Counted from the stretch's first letter, positions 1 to 9,393 are shown. The stretch: 42,072 bases of DNA from Algoriphagus sp. AK58 (GCF_014324365.1 NZ_QEIG01000027.1:1-42072); one strand, 5' to 3'. The notes: generated by a model not told the origin, from the sequence alone. Made by a program: numbers and translations.

Positions 1-848
1 TTAGCTCTTTTAGAACTTCATTCCTTTATTCTTCGATTGAGCTTTTCAAGGTCGCAAAGAAAAAAAGCTGAAGCTTTTTTTGAGTAATAAGGATCAGAGG
101 TTGTCATGTTGTCACGCTGTCGGGTTGTTGTAGGATAGGGTCCGGCTTCTGGAGAAGCAGAACAACTGTGACTTACGCCAAATCGGGCATACGACCCAGC
201 GAAGGTAGTTTGCCGTGAGTGAGGACACTCACGGAGGCGAAGGACAACAGGAATACCGTGCTCAGTACCACCGTATTGGAAAAGAGGCATGGAGGTATGG
301 GGGTTGGGGAGTATGGGAGTTAGGAAGTATGGAGGTTTTCGGGTTGTCCAGTTGTCGACAGATAGGGTCCAGCTTCTGGAGAAGCAGGACAACTGTGACT
401 TGCGCCAAATCGGGAATACGACCCAGCGAAGGTAGTTTGCCGTAAGTGAGGACACTCACGGCGGCGAAGAGACAAACAGGTATGGGGGTAGGGAAGTATG
501 GGAGTTAGGAAGTATGAAGGTTTTCGGGTTGTCCAGTTGTCGAAAGATAGGGTCCAGCTTCTGGAGAGGCGGGACAACTGGCGCCAAATCGGCACACTTG
601 CGCCAAACCAGGAAGGTAGTTTGCCATGAGTGAGGACACTCACGGAGGCGAAGAGACAAACAGGTATGGGGGTTGGGAAGTATGGGAGTTAGGAAGTATG
701 GAGGTTGTCGGGTTGTCGGAATGTCGAAAGATAGGGTCCGGCTTCTGGAGAAGCAGGACAACTTGCGCCAAATCGGGAATACGACCCGGCGAAGGTAGTT
801 TGCCGTGAGTGAGGACACTCATGGAGGCGAAACTTCTGGAGAAGCACT
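1..848. repeat. Intergenic octamer/hairpin repeat array, block 1
   Basis: This block holds four tandem copies of a repeat unit of roughly 180-230 bp. Each unit has octamers in fixed phase (gtatggga, gttaggaa, then GTTGTCNN), then a hairpin built on gcttctggagaagc, then a second hairpin in which ccgtgagtg pairs with cactcacgg, and ends in ggaggcgaa. The first 100 bp are a different edge module (a-rich hairpin aaaaaagc/gcttttttt) that recurs at 11219-11310. Several reading frames stay open here only because the repeats lack stop codons; the peptides are low-complexity and differ between copies, so I do not call them genes. The block ends 5 bp before the stop codon of the receptor gene on the minus strand. 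Confidence 0.9.
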
Positions 849-852
849 CCGG

Positions 853-3180
853 TTAAAAATTATATCTCGCTGACAACAGAATGATTCGGGTTTCTTGCTT
901 GGAATAAAATTCCTGTGAAAACCGGTTGGTTAAGGCATTTCCCGCAAAACGTCGGGTATCGAAAATATCCCGAACTGACAGAGAGAAATTCGCCCGATCT
1001 TCCAAGAAGCTTTTCTGAATCGTCCCGTCGATAAAATACTGCGAAAGATCTCTTCCCTGAGCTTCCACTTCCGGTGAGTCATAGTTGGCGGCCAACTGGA
1101 AATTAAACCCAAACGGCAACTTAAAATCCTGTGTTACCTTAGCATTCCAAGAAAATCCGGAATTGGTAAACTCCTCAGAAATATTCGATCCATCTACCGC
1201 AATCCGGAATACCGTCACGCTACCATTAAGCGAATACCACTCGTTTACCTCGCCGGTTCCAATCCACTCTACCCCATACGATTGGGCAGATAGCAAATTA
1301 TCGGGCTGGGAATACGAAATCCCGTCTTCCACGATGGTAATAAAATCCAACTGCCCATTGACTTTTCTATAAAACAGGTTGGTGGTCAAACTCGCCTTTT
1401 CAAAATTGGCCAAGTGCCCAAACTCAAAGGAATTAATCAATTCGGGCTGCAAATTGGGATTTCCACGACGTACATTCAGGCTATCGGTGATGTCCGGGAA
1501 TGGATTCAATCTCCAAGCCGTTGGCCGATCGATTCGTCGGCTGTAGGTGAATTTGAGTGAATGCTTATCTTTCAGGTGATATAGTCCCTGTACGCTGGGG
1601 AAAAGGTTGAAATAATCCTGACGGTTGGCTTCATCCGTATTGGCCAGGTAAGTATCTACGATCGTGTATTCCCCACGAAGGCCAAGTCCGTACTCAAACT
1701 TGGGTTTGGTCTGGGAAAACACCACATAGCCCGCATGAATCTGATCTTCGTAGATAAAGCGATTGCTGATTCGTGGATCCTCGACAAATCCCTGTTCCGT
1801 CTCGCTGAACCGCTCGTAGCGGTAGTCATTGTCAAACTTTCTGATATTGGACTTGAGTCCGGTTTCAAATTTTCCGCTTTCCAAAGGACGAATGTAATCG
1901 ACTTGGACTACGGAAATGTTCCTCACTTCATCGGTAAAAGCCCGCTCACGTCCAGTTTGATTTTCGGGTTGTGGATCGAGCGTACCGTTGAAAATGGAGA
2001 TGTTTTGGGTCTTGAACTGGTTTCGATAGGAATGACTCGCAGTAGCTCGAAGGAGATGGCCTTTATCTTTGAAATTGTGCTCAAAAATCAAGGCGTTATC
2101 CAGTCCGTCATCACTTTCGGTCTCATTGTTTCTTCGCACGTAATTGGAAGCTTCTGACGCCAATCCCGGACGGTCTATTTCTGCAAAAAGCGTATTGGTT
2201 TGGCGGTCCAAACTGGACTGAAACACCCCCTCATAGCTCAATATATTGTTTCCAAAATAGTAATCCGCTCCGTAATTCAGGTTATGCCCAGCATTTCGTC
2301 TGGAATTGGAGGTGTTTTGCCGCAGTGTTTCTTCCTCCTCGAAAAGCACCCGGGTAGATCGTCGATTTCCTACATCTTTCCAGTCCCTATAATTGTATCC
2401 TGCATAGGTGTTCCATTGGGCAGTCCGTCGATTGATTCTTCCTCCCAGGTTCATTCGATCCCGGGTGCCATAGGTTGCCTCAAGGCCTCCATGTGTTCCA
2501 AGTTCTTGACCTTTTTTCAGAATAATATCAATCACTCCGCCTTCTGCCTCGGCATCAAATCGAGCATTGGGGTTATTGATCACTCGAATTTCTTCCACCG
2601 CACTCGCCGGAAGCTGATCCAGATTTTGAGTCAAAGAAGAATTCCGCCCATTGATCAGCACATTGGTGCCTGTACTTCCTCGAAGCGCAATCGCTCCGTC
2701 TTCGGAAACGGAAATAGAAGGAGTATTTCGGAGAATGTCCAAAAGTGTACCTCCCAAATTGGCGAGGTTGTTTTCCGGAGTAATGGTAATGCCCTCCATC
2801 GTCGTCCTGACGGGGAGTTTGGAGGTGGTTACGACCACTTCTTCTAGATTCTGGTTTTCACTTTTCAAGGAAAGCGTCCCCAGGTCTTTCGGCCCTTCAA
2901 CTTTCAGAGGGTTGATTTCAAAATCTTTGTAACCAATGAAAAAGGCTCGAAACACATAAGTTCCAGGTTTGACTTTAAGGAGGAAATTTCCCTTGTCATC
3001 TGAATCTGAATAGGTAATCGGACTAGTGGTATTCCCGGTTTCAAAGATCGCTACCTGCACAAAACCCAGAGGAGTATTGGTTTCCTCATCGATTAGTTTC
3101 CCGCTGACTTGGGCTTCCTGGGCCGTAGATTTGAAAATAATGAAGGAAAAACAAAATAAAATCAATGCTGCACGGATCAT
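853..3180 (-). CDS. TonB-dependent outer-membrane beta-barrel receptor
   Basis: Outer-membrane receptor of about 775 residues. The start chosen is the Met that begins a clean signal peptide (MIRAALILFCFSFIIF, ending near ...STAQ); the longer open frame to 3237 only adds a charged N-terminus. After the signal come a carboxypeptidase-regulatory-like beta-sandwich (about residues 25-105, with GKLIDEETNTPLGFVQVAI), a plug domain (about 120-225, with LRGSTGTNVLINGR) and a barrel ending in aromatic ...SARYNF. This order is that of the 'outer membrane beta-barrel protein' family typical of Bacteroidota. The substrate cannot be told from sequence. The histidine kinase and response regulator lie immediately upstream on the same strand (72 bp), so the receptor may be regulated by or co-transcribed with them. 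The 3' end abuts a repeat array. Confidence 0.9.
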   Translation of the reverse strand: MIRAALILFCFSFIIFKSTAQEAQVSGKLIDEETNTPLGFVQVAIFETGNTTSPITYSDSDDKGNFLLKVKPGTYVFRAFFIGYKDFEINPLKVEGPKDLGTLSLKSENQNLEEVVVTTSKLPVRTTMEGITITPENNLANLGGTLLDILRNTPSISVSEDGAIALRGSTGTNVLINGRNSSLTQNLDQLPASAVEEIRVINNPNARFDAEAEGGVIDIILKKGQELGTHGGLEATYGTRDRMNLGGRINRRTAQWNTYAGYNYRDWKDVGNRRSTRVLFEEEETLRQNTSNSRRNAGHNLNYGADYYFGNNILSYEGVFQSSLDRQTNTLFAEIDRPGLASEASNYVRRNNETESDDGLDNALIFEHNFKDKGHLLRATASHSYRNQFKTQNISIFNGTLDPQPENQTGRERAFTDEVRNISVVQVDYIRPLESGKFETGLKSNIRKFDNDYRYERFSETEQGFVEDPRISNRFIYEDQIHAGYVVFSQTKPKFEYGLGLRGEYTIVDTYLANTDEANRQDYFNLFPSVQGLYHLKDKHSLKFTYSRRIDRPTAWRLNPFPDITDSLNVRRGNPNLQPELINSFEFGHLANFEKASLTTNLFYRKVNGQLDFITIVEDGISYSQPDNLLSAQSYGVEWIGTGEVNEWYSLNGSVTVFRIAVDGSNISEEFTNSGFSWNAKVTQDFKLPFGFNFQLAANYDSPEVEAQGRDLSQYFIDGTIQKSFLEDRANFSLSVRDIFDTRRFAGNALTNRFSQEFYSKQETRIILLSARYNF

Positions 3181-3252
3181 CACAATAGTTTGGTTTACTA
3201 GCTTTCCCCACAAGAATAAGCGGACAATCTGAATCAATTTTGAAGTAAAAAA

Positions 3253-4503
3253 TCAAAATCGTATCCGCATCACATGCACCTGGGATTCGCTTTCATAACT
3301 AAAGTCAAACCCATAAGTTTTGCAAATCTGTTGCACAATGGCCAGACCAAGGCCAACCGAGTCCGGATTTTGAGATTCCTTTTGGAATCTTTCCAGCAAG
3401 TCATTTGGTTTTGATTGCAGGGTTTTGCCGGAGTTTTTAACCACCAATTCTTTTTCAGTTAACTCCACCTTGATCCATCCATTGGCTTGATTGTGTTTGA
3501 TGGCATTGCTGAGGATGTTATTGATCATGATCTCAGCCACATGGGGGTGCATGGGCACGGTGATCGGTTTGCTGATTGCAGACTGAAGCTCGATCCCGCG
3601 CAGCTGAATGAGTTCCTGAAGCATCTCTAGGTTGCTTTTGATCAGCTGAGTTAGATTGACGGGTTCAGGCTGTTCAAACTCTTCATTTTCCAATTTGGCA
3701 AGCAAAGCAAGGGATTTGACAATCCGATGGATTTTCTCATTGTTTTGGTAGGCAGAATGGATCAGATGTGCTTGTTCTTCGGTAATTTCAAGATTCATCA
3801 GATGTTCCAATTTCCCCCGAATCACTGCCGAAGGGGTATGGATTTCATGGGAGATATTTTCCGAAAACTCCTTGATCTGCCGGTAATCTTTTAGCAGTTT
3901 GGCTGACATCCGCTCCAGAAATTGATTGAGCTGTGCAAATTCCCGAATGTTGGTTTGCTCTAGGACCAAGGGTTGATTTTTTTGGAAACTGAACTGTTGG
4001 ATTTTTCCCAAGGTATGTTGAAAAGGTCTAAGGATGCGGTTGGAGATGCTTCGAAAGAAAAAGACTACTGCCAAAAGCTGGACAAGCAATACAATCAGCA
4101 TGGTATAAACCACCGTTTCGGTGATGTCCTCCGTTTCGACAACAAGGTTGAAATAGGAGATTCGGTAATGCCTTCCGTCGATTTTTACCGATTTGCTGGC
4201 TTTAAGCTGCTTTTCCGCCCGATTCATGGGATCATGGTAGGCAATAGTGTCCCGAAGGCTGAGACTTTCCTCTTCCATCTCGGAGGGTAAGACTTTGATC
4301 TCCAATCGCTCGCTTTGTAAGGCTTCCGGATCGATCCCTTGGGCAATCCTTCCTGCAAAGGCATCGATTTGTCTCTCCAGCTCCATGCCCAGCTCAAAGT
4401 CAATTTCAGATTCAAGCTTTTGGTAAATAAATACTCCACCTACCAGCAGGGTGGCAAGGGTCAGCAGGAGGTAAAGTGTAGTCAGTAGGTTCAGCAGCTT
4501 CAT
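3253..4503 (-). CDS. Sensor histidine kinase
   Basis: Membrane-bound sensor kinase, 416 residues. The first transmembrane helix is at about residues 4-27 and the second at about 134-152; between them is a periplasmic sensor loop of about 100 residues without a recognisable domain. The dimerisation/phosphoacceptor box reads SENISHEIHTPSAV, the N box NNILSNAIKHN, and the G box DSVGLGLAIVQQIC, so the catalytic core looks intact. The start overlaps the stop of the response-regulator gene by 4 bp (ATGA arrangement), indicating translational coupling. The downstream neighbour is the TonB receptor. The usual target of such pairs is envelope or metal homeostasis, but nothing here identifies the signal. 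Confidence 0.92.
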   Translation of the reverse strand: MKLLNLLTTLYLLLTLATLLVGGVFIYQKLESEIDFELGMELERQIDAFAGRIAQGIDPEALQSERLEIKVLPSEMEEESLSLRDTIAYHDPMNRAEKQLKASKSVKIDGRHYRISYFNLVVETEDITETVVYTMLIVLLVQLLAVVFFFRSISNRILRPFQHTLGKIQQFSFQKNQPLVLEQTNIREFAQLNQFLERMSAKLLKDYRQIKEFSENISHEIHTPSAVIRGKLEHLMNLEITEEQAHLIHSAYQNNEKIHRIVKSLALLAKLENEEFEQPEPVNLTQLIKSNLEMLQELIQLRGIELQSAISKPITVPMHPHVAEIMINNILSNAIKHNQANGWIKVELTEKELVVKNSGKTLQSKPNDLLERFQKESQNPDSVGLGLAIVQQICKTYGFDFSYESESQVHVMRIRF

Positions 4504-5183
4504 GAGGCATTGGAGTCAAATTTGTAACCCAACCCATATACCGTGGTCAGGTAATCCTTCCCTCCTGCGGCACAGATTTTTTTCCGTAGGTTTTTGATAT
4601 GCTGATAGACAAAGTCAAAATTGGCCAAATCATCGGTGTAGTCACCCCAAAGGTGGGTGGCAATGGCCTGCTTGCTGAGTACTTTGTTTTTATTGGTCAG
4701 GAGGAAAACCAACAGGTCAAATTCCTTTTTGGTCAGATCCAGAAGTTTGCCGAGTACGGTCACTTCAAGACTTTGATGGTTGATCTGAATCTCATTAAAC
4801 TCCAACATATCCGATCCTCCGAGTTTGGAACGCCTAAAAATTGCCCGGATACGAGCCAGCAACTCTGCCAAGTGGAAGGGTTTGGGTAAGTAATCGTCAG
4901 CTCCCAAATCCAAGCCTTTCAGCCTGTCGTCGAGTGCATCTTTGGCAGAGATGATCAGCACATTCCATTGGGGATGAGCGGTTTTGATAGTCTGAAGGAG
5001 TTGAAGCCCATTGCCATCCGGCAGCATCAAATCCAATAGGATACAGTCATAATCAAAGGAGAGAATCCGGTCCTCGGCCTCATAAAGCGTGGCTACCGCC
5101 TCACAGAGAAGGCCCTGCTGGGATAGGTATTGACAGATGTTTTGGGTGAGTTCGGGATTGTCTTCGACTAGAAGGATTTTCAT
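4500..5183 (-). CDS. OmpR/PhoB-family response regulator
   Basis: DNA-binding response regulator of 227 residues. I start at MKILLVEDNPELTQ; the open frame continues upstream to 5663, but that extension is translated intergenic repeat. The receiver domain has the acidic pocket (VEDN), phosphoacceptor Asp51 in LLDLMLPDG, and the conserved Lys in YLPKPF. The C-terminal winged helix ends in TTVYGLGYKF, the usual OmpR-type signature. It is the first gene of a kinase-receptor operon on the minus strand. Its upstream region (5184-5590) is largely filled by repeat sequence, so its promoter must lie in the roughly 100 bp just before the start or inside the repeat. Confidence 0.93.
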   Translation of the reverse strand: MKILLVEDNPELTQNICQYLSQQGLLCEAVATLYEAEDRILSFDYDCILLDLMLPDGNGLQLLQTIKTAHPQWNVLIISAKDALDDRLKGLDLGADDYLPKPFHLAELLARIRAIFRRSKLGGSDMLEFNEIQINHQSLEVTVLGKLLDLTKKEFDLLVFLLTNKNKVLSKQAIATHLWGDYTDDLANFDFVYQHIKNLRKKICAAGGKDYLTTVYGLGYKFDSNAS

Positions 5184-5284
5184 AGGATTCAATTTCCTTT
5201 TATTCCTGTAAAAATGTAGGTGTTTAGCGCTAAAAATACCGGTTAACCTTGAAGCAAGTTTGAAGACTACTTGAAAAGGGGAAG

Positions 5285-5577
5285 TTGGGGGGGGGTCAGC
5301 TTCGCGTTGTCCGGTTGCCTGTGCTGAGCCTAGTCGAAGCATCGGGTTGTCAGGTTGTCCTGTTGTCGAGTTGTCCAGTTGTCGAGTTGTCCAGTTGTCC
5401 AGTTGTCGGGTTGGCGACAGATGGGGTCCAGCTTTTGGAGAAATAGGACAACTTGGTAGTTTGCCGTGAGTGGTGACACTCACGGAGGCGAGGCTTCTGA
5501 AGAAGCAGGATAACCGTTGTCTGCTGTGAGTGGTGAAACTCATAGCGGCGAAAAATCCGTCCCGGCAATTGGGGTAG
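5285..5577. repeat. Intergenic octamer/hairpin repeat array, block 2
   Basis: A shorter copy of the repeat family between the esterase stop and the response-regulator start. It begins with the 42-bp module from gcttcg to cgaagc (5299-5340), which carries gtgctgagcctagtcgaagc, continues with about eight GTTGTCNN octamers (5346-5415), then a degraded first hairpin (gtccagcttttggag) and two copies of the second hairpin. The copy at 5466-5490 has the ccgtgagtg/cactcacgg stem; that at 5519-5545 (gctgtgagtg...actcatagc) is imperfect. No gene is supported here. Confidence 0.85.
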
Positions 5578-5590
5578 GCCTGAAGTCCAA

Positions 5591-6484
5591 TTAATTGATA
5601 ATTAAAAAGTTTGATAATGAGTAGATATCCACGGCACAATGCCCCCCATACAATGGTTGCCATTGGGTTTTCACTCCTTTCGAAACTGCCAGGTTGGCCA
5701 GCGCTTCGGAACCCTCGTAGTTGCCAAATTTATCATAAAGTCCACAAGACAGGTAGAGTTCGGGGTATTGACTATTGGCTTTTTTGATTAATTCAATCGG
5801 TGAAATTTTCTTCCATTCTTCCTCATTTGATATATATTTTTTAGCCATCAAGTAAATTCCAAGTGCCACTTTGGGGTCTGCTCCTGTACGTTTCATTGCT
5901 GCCATTATTTTATCTAAATCTGAAAATGGAGAGTCTACATAAACACCCGGACATAATGATGCCACTCTGGAAAACAATTCGGGATGACTAAGTCCTAAGA
6001 TTAAAACATTGAGTCCGCCCATGGACTCGCCGATTAAAATTCTGTTTCTGGGTTTACCGATTTTGGACTCAATAAACGGTAGATTGGAAATGAAGTCATC
6101 CATTAAGCCACTTTCTTCTTTAGAATTTTTAGCTGTAAGTAACCATTCAGGACCATAGGAAATTAAAACAACTGTGGGAGGTTTTAATTCTGTTTTTTGC
6201 CAATGGGACTGAATTAAAGCCGTAAAATACGTGTCATCATTCCAGATTGTATGATCCAGGTTTCTTCCGTGAAAATGGTAAATGACATCTTGATTAACCC
6301 CATTGCTTGCTCTGTATATAGAAAAATTCAATTTTCCTTTTGTAAACGTTTCCGATTTTGATGGAATGAAGCTGACTTTCTGCACTCCATAAGGACTTGT
6401 TAGTTTTCCCCAAACAAAATATCCAATCAAAAAAGCAGCTAGGAAAACGCAAAGGATTTTAATTTTTCTTATGGATATTATCAT
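5591..6484 (-). CDS. Exported alpha/beta-hydrolase (esterase family)
   Basis: Serine esterase-like protein of 297 residues. A positively charged N-terminus followed by a hydrophobic stretch (about residues 8-26) acts as a signal or membrane anchor, so the enzyme should work in the periplasm or at the membrane. The catalytic triad can be read directly: nucleophile Ser154 in GESMGG, Asp251 in CGLYDKFG, and His282 in GGHCAV. The oxyanion region is near YHFHGRNLD. The fold resembles the esterase D / antigen 85 group (PF00756), whose substrates include acyl esters and siderophore esters; the real substrate is unknown. It stands alone, with a repeat array downstream and a long non-coding stretch upstream. 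Confidence 0.82.
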   Translation of the reverse strand: MIISIRKIKILCVFLAAFLIGYFVWGKLTSPYGVQKVSFIPSKSETFTKGKLNFSIYRASNGVNQDVIYHFHGRNLDHTIWNDDTYFTALIQSHWQKTELKPPTVVLISYGPEWLLTAKNSKEESGLMDDFISNLPFIESKIGKPRNRILIGESMGGLNVLILGLSHPELFSRVASLCPGVYVDSPFSDLDKIMAAMKRTGADPKVALGIYLMAKKYISNEEEWKKISPIELIKKANSQYPELYLSCGLYDKFGNYEGSEALANLAVSKGVKTQWQPLYGGHCAVDIYSLSNFLIIN

Positions 6485-6951
6485 TGATTTGAATATTGAT
6501 TTTAAGCTATCCTGATTATTCGTTATTCTGCCCGCAGACGAATACCCCCTAATTATGGGCTAGAAGACCGAAGAAGTCCAAGAATTGGCTTTTACTAGTC
6601 CTTTTACCCTTGAAGTAAGCTACTTTCAAAGTACCGTGCATCCTTTCCGCAATTACAACACCATCCAAATATTCATTGAATTAAGGGCTGGATGCTTCGA
6701 ACTTCCCGACTCTCGTCGGTGAGGTGTTCAGCACAGGCTACCGATAACGGATACATTGACAAGCTAATTACAGTCCCTCATCAAAAGTGGTTTGGCCGAA
6801 AGTAAGGAGTGCCGGAAATATAGGCAAAGATTTGCCATAGCGTTAATTCAATTGCTATTTTGAGAAAAAGGGTTTTCAGTCAAAAGGAGTTTCCAAACTA
6901 TATCCGACTGGATCTTTCAAAGGAATCCTCTCGAACAAGGGATAATCAAAG
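6485..6951. other. Intergenic stretch with a possible gene fragment
   Basis: No convincing intact gene. On the plus strand from about 6564 to 6721 there is a stop-free run of about 52 codons (…LEVSYFQSTVHPFRNYN…) preceded directly by an in-frame TAG and without a start. It has protein-like composition and may be a remnant of a lost gene. The sequence around 6690-6735 (gatgcttcgaac...ttcagcacag) resembles a decayed form of the gcttcgactaggctcagc motif found in the repeat arrays. Confidence 0.4.
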
Positions 6952-7824
6952 ATGTCGTCTAGATGTCATAGTCTTGGCGTTTTAATCGAAGTCTGTACTA
7001 GTCAAATTTGTCCAGTGAACTACACCACTCAAATCAAGTCCCGTCGTATTGCCATGGGATGGACCCAAAGTGAACTCGCAGATCGATGCGGGGTAACCTT
7101 AAGGACCATTCAGCGCATTGAAAAAGGAGAAGTGCAACCCAGTCTATATACCAAGACCAGACTGATGGAAGTGCTCCAGATTGAAGTTGGAGATTTTGAG
7201 TCAAGTGTGGAAATCACGGAAAAAGAATCCCTTAAATCCAAACCTTTGACAGTTATGCAGACCTTCTTTGCCCTTCTTCATTCCAAGAAATTTCTCTGGA
7301 TTGCCACTTCCCTGATTTTGATTACAACCTCCGTATGGAAAGGCAGCGGGCTTTTTTCAGAGCCAGAATTTTCACGGTCCTCCCCTCCCAAAGGATTTGA
7401 AATCCAAACGATCAATTGCGGGTCGAATACAGAATGCGACATTGAATTGACCCGAAAAGATGATAACGGAACGATCCTTTGGCAGAAAACCTATGGGGGA
7501 AGCAGTTATGACAAGGCAGCCGGTGTGATCGCTGTACCTGGTGGTGGATTTCTCATTTTGGGTTCAACGAGTTCCTTTGGAAATGGTAATTATGACATTT
7601 TATTGATCCGTACCGACGAAATGGGCGAGGTCATCTGGCAAAAAACATACGGAGGATTTTTCAATGAATACGGTGAGTCTATTTCACTGGATGAGAACAA
7701 ATCACTTTTCAGGATTTCCGGGGTTCAACAGGTGTGCACCACTCCCAATGTTTCCCAGGATTGCCATTTGAAAGATTGGAGTTTTTTGGTAGATCTTGAA
7801 GGTCAGGAACTTGGTCAATCCTAA
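6952..7824 (+). CDS. HTH protein with one transmembrane helix and WQKTYGG repeats
   Basis: A 290-residue protein with an unusual domain mix. Residues about 24-80 form an XRE-type helix-turn-helix (SRRIAMGWTQSELADRCGVT then RTIQRIEKGEVQPSLYT). A single hydrophobic segment lies at about 104-120 (FLWIATSLILITTSVW). The remainder is predicted outside and contains two copies of a repeat around LWQKTYGG (about 182 and 231), the first followed by PGGGFLILGSTSSFGNGNYDI; such repeats occur in large exported Bacteroidota proteins. The start is uncertain: GTG at 7015 would give the compact HTH start VNYTTQIKSRR. It may be a one-component membrane transcription factor. The ectodomain holds barely two repeat units and the stop lies about 30 bp before a repeat array, so it may be truncated. 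Confidence 0.75.
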   Translation: MSSRCHSLGVLIEVCTSQICPVNYTTQIKSRRIAMGWTQSELADRCGVTLRTIQRIEKGEVQPSLYTKTRLMEVLQIEVGDFESSVEITEKESLKSKPLTVMQTFFALLHSKKFLWIATSLILITTSVWKGSGLFSEPEFSRSSPPKGFEIQTINCGSNTECDIELTRKDDNGTILWQKTYGGSSYDKAAGVIAVPGGGFLILGSTSSFGNGNYDILLIRTDEMGEVIWQKTYGGFFNEYGESISLDENKSLFRISGVQQVCTTPNVSQDCHLKDWSFLVDLEGQELGQS

Positions 7825-7851
7825 AGGAAAAGAGTCAATTGACCTTGTGAC

Positions 7852-8640
7852 AAATCGGGTTGTCGGGTTGTCCTGTTGTCGAGTTGTCTGGTTATCCAGT
7901 TGTCCTGTTGTCGAGTTGTCGGCTTCGCGTTGTCCGGTTGCCAGTGCTGAGCCTAGTCGAAGCATCGGGTTGTCAGGTTGTCCTGTTGTCGAGTTGTCTG
8001 GTTATCCAGTTGTCCTGTTGTCGAGTTGTCAGCTTCGCGCTGTCCGGTTGCCAGTGCTGAGCCTAGTCGAAGCATCGGGTTGTCAGGTTGTCGGGTTGTC
8101 TAGTTGTCTGGTTATCCAGTTGTCGGGTTGGCAGCTTCGCGCCTGCCTGCCGAAGGTAGGTTGTCCTGTTGTCTGTGCTGAGCCTAGTCGAAGCATCGGG
8201 TTGTCGGGATGGCGGCTGATGGGGTCCAGCTTCTGGAGAAGCAGGAAAACAGGAGTATGGGAGTTGGGGGGTATGGGAGCAATGAGGTATGGGAGTTGGG
8301 GAGCAATGAGGCTGGGAAGTTTGGGAGTGGTAAGCTGTAAAGAGTAAGTGGTTGTCCTGTTGTCGAGTTGTCGGGTTATCCAGTTGTCCAGTTGTCGGGT
8401 TGTCAGCTTCGCGCTGTCCGGTTGCCAGTGCTGAGCCTAGTCGAAGCATCGGGTTGTCAGGTTGTCCTGTTGTCGAATTGTCTGGTTATCCAGTTATCCA
8501 GTTGTCTGGATGTCGACAGATAGGGTCCAGCTTCTGGAGAAGGAGGACAACTTGGTAGGTTGCCGTGAGTGGTGACACTCACGGCGGCGAAGCTTCTGGA
8601 GAAGCAGGACAACTGGCGCCAAATCGGCAGAATTGCGCCG
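7852..8640. repeat. Intergenic octamer/hairpin repeat array, block 3
   Basis: The longest run of GTTGTCNN octamers in the window. Four copies of the module running from gcttcg to cgaagc (7922-7963, 8032-8073, 8134-8194 with an insertion, 8406-8447) are each followed by atcggg and more octamers. At 8244-8330 the octamers change to gtatggga, gcaatgag and gttgggga while keeping the 8-bp phase. Single hairpins of the first type occur at about 8221 and 8527, the second type at about 8563. The open frames crossing the block are repeat translations, not genes. Confidence 0.88.
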
Positions 8641-8662
8641 AGTTAGGTCTTGATCCAATCCG

Positions 8663-8700
8663 GAAAATGAAAAAACCCGAACAGGAAGCCTGTCCGGGTT
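8663..8700 (-). terminator. Rho-independent terminator of the DUF5675 cassette
   Basis: Read on the minus strand, aacccggacagg and cctgttcgggtt form a 12-bp stem with one mismatch and a three-base loop, followed by a run of six T. It lies 23 bp after the stop of the small membrane protein gene at 8723 and so ends the four-gene minus-strand cassette. Confidence 0.85.
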
Positions 8701-8722
8701 AATGATTTACTAAACATTTTGA

Positions 8723-8977
8723 CTAGTTCTTGATGCCCGAGAGGAGCTTATCCTCGAGTCGGGATTCATCCACGGTCAACTGACAAATGCTGACCAGGAT
8801 GGTTCCTGCCGTGATGGCGTAGCCTGCGATGGACTGCACCAGCTCGGGAACGAATCCCGGAGCAGTGACCACGGCTATTCCTACGGCCGCGATTATCAAT
8901 CCCACTCTCTTCAACTTTTGGAAGAAAGGAGGCGTGGGCGCAACGGCCCGGTATTGGAGTTCTTGAAGTGTGTTCAT
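8723..8977 (-). CDS. Small two-helix membrane protein (holin-like size)
   Basis: A predicted 84-residue membrane protein. Two hydrophobic segments can be seen at about residues 26-45 (RVGLIIAAVGIAVVTAPGF) and 49-67 (VQSIAGYAITAGTILVSI), followed by a charged tail (DESRLEDKLLSGIKN). Size and topology recall phage holins, but no family-specific motif is visible, so the comparison is only by shape. It is the last gene before a strong terminator. A tandem repeat of about 120 bp (9009-9345) separates it from the preceding cassette genes. Confidence 0.65.
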   Translation of the reverse strand: MNTLQELQYRAVAPTPPFFQKLKRVGLIIAAVGIAVVTAPGFVPELVQSIAGYAITAGTILVSICQLTVDESRLEDKLLSGIKN

Positions 8978-9008
8978 TGTTTTGATTTGAAATTACTAGT
9001 TTGAAATT

Positions 9009-9345
9009 AGAGGCTAGAGACAAGAAACAAGAGATTAGACAGAACCTTATGAATCCTTCATTCTTGGCTCTTGTATCTCGCTTCTTGCTTCTTGCATCTA
9101 GATTATAAATACTAGCTACCAGCCGTATAAGAGACAAGAGATTAGAAACAAGAGACTAGACAGAACATTATGAATCTTCATTCTTGGCTCTTGTATCTCG
9201 CTTCTTGCTTATTGCATCTAGATAATAGATACTAGCTACCAGTCGTATAAGAGACAAGAGATTAGAAACAAGAGACTAGACAGAACATTATGAATCTTCA
9301 TTCCTAGCTCTTGTCTCTTGCTTCTTGCATCTTGTTTTTAGCTAC
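9009..9345. repeat. Tandem repeat, about 120-bp period, nearly three copies
   Basis: Units start at about 9009, 9130 and 9250; the third is truncated. Each contains gagacaagagattagaaaca, then tatgaatcttcattcttggc, then cttgtatctcgcttcttgc and, in the first two units, ctagctaccag. The purine-rich first half is partly complementary to the pyrimidine-rich second half, so each unit could form a long imperfect hairpin. The second and third copies are nearly identical over their first 70 bp, pointing to recent duplication. A short frame that covers part of it on the minus strand is not protein-like. Confidence 0.85.
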
Positions 9346-9393
9346 CCGGTTACCACTCTTTTAGACTGGCTGGCAACTCGTCACCTATTTTGC

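Noticed and set aside
4500..5663. Response regulator with a 160-residue N-terminal extension
   Set aside because: The extension is repeat translation (TTRQLDNWTTRQLDN). A normal receiver start MKILLVEDN lies at 5183.
7852..8640. CRISPR array
   Set aside because: Repeats are 8-bp words in tandem with no unique spacers of constant length, and no cas genes are nearby.
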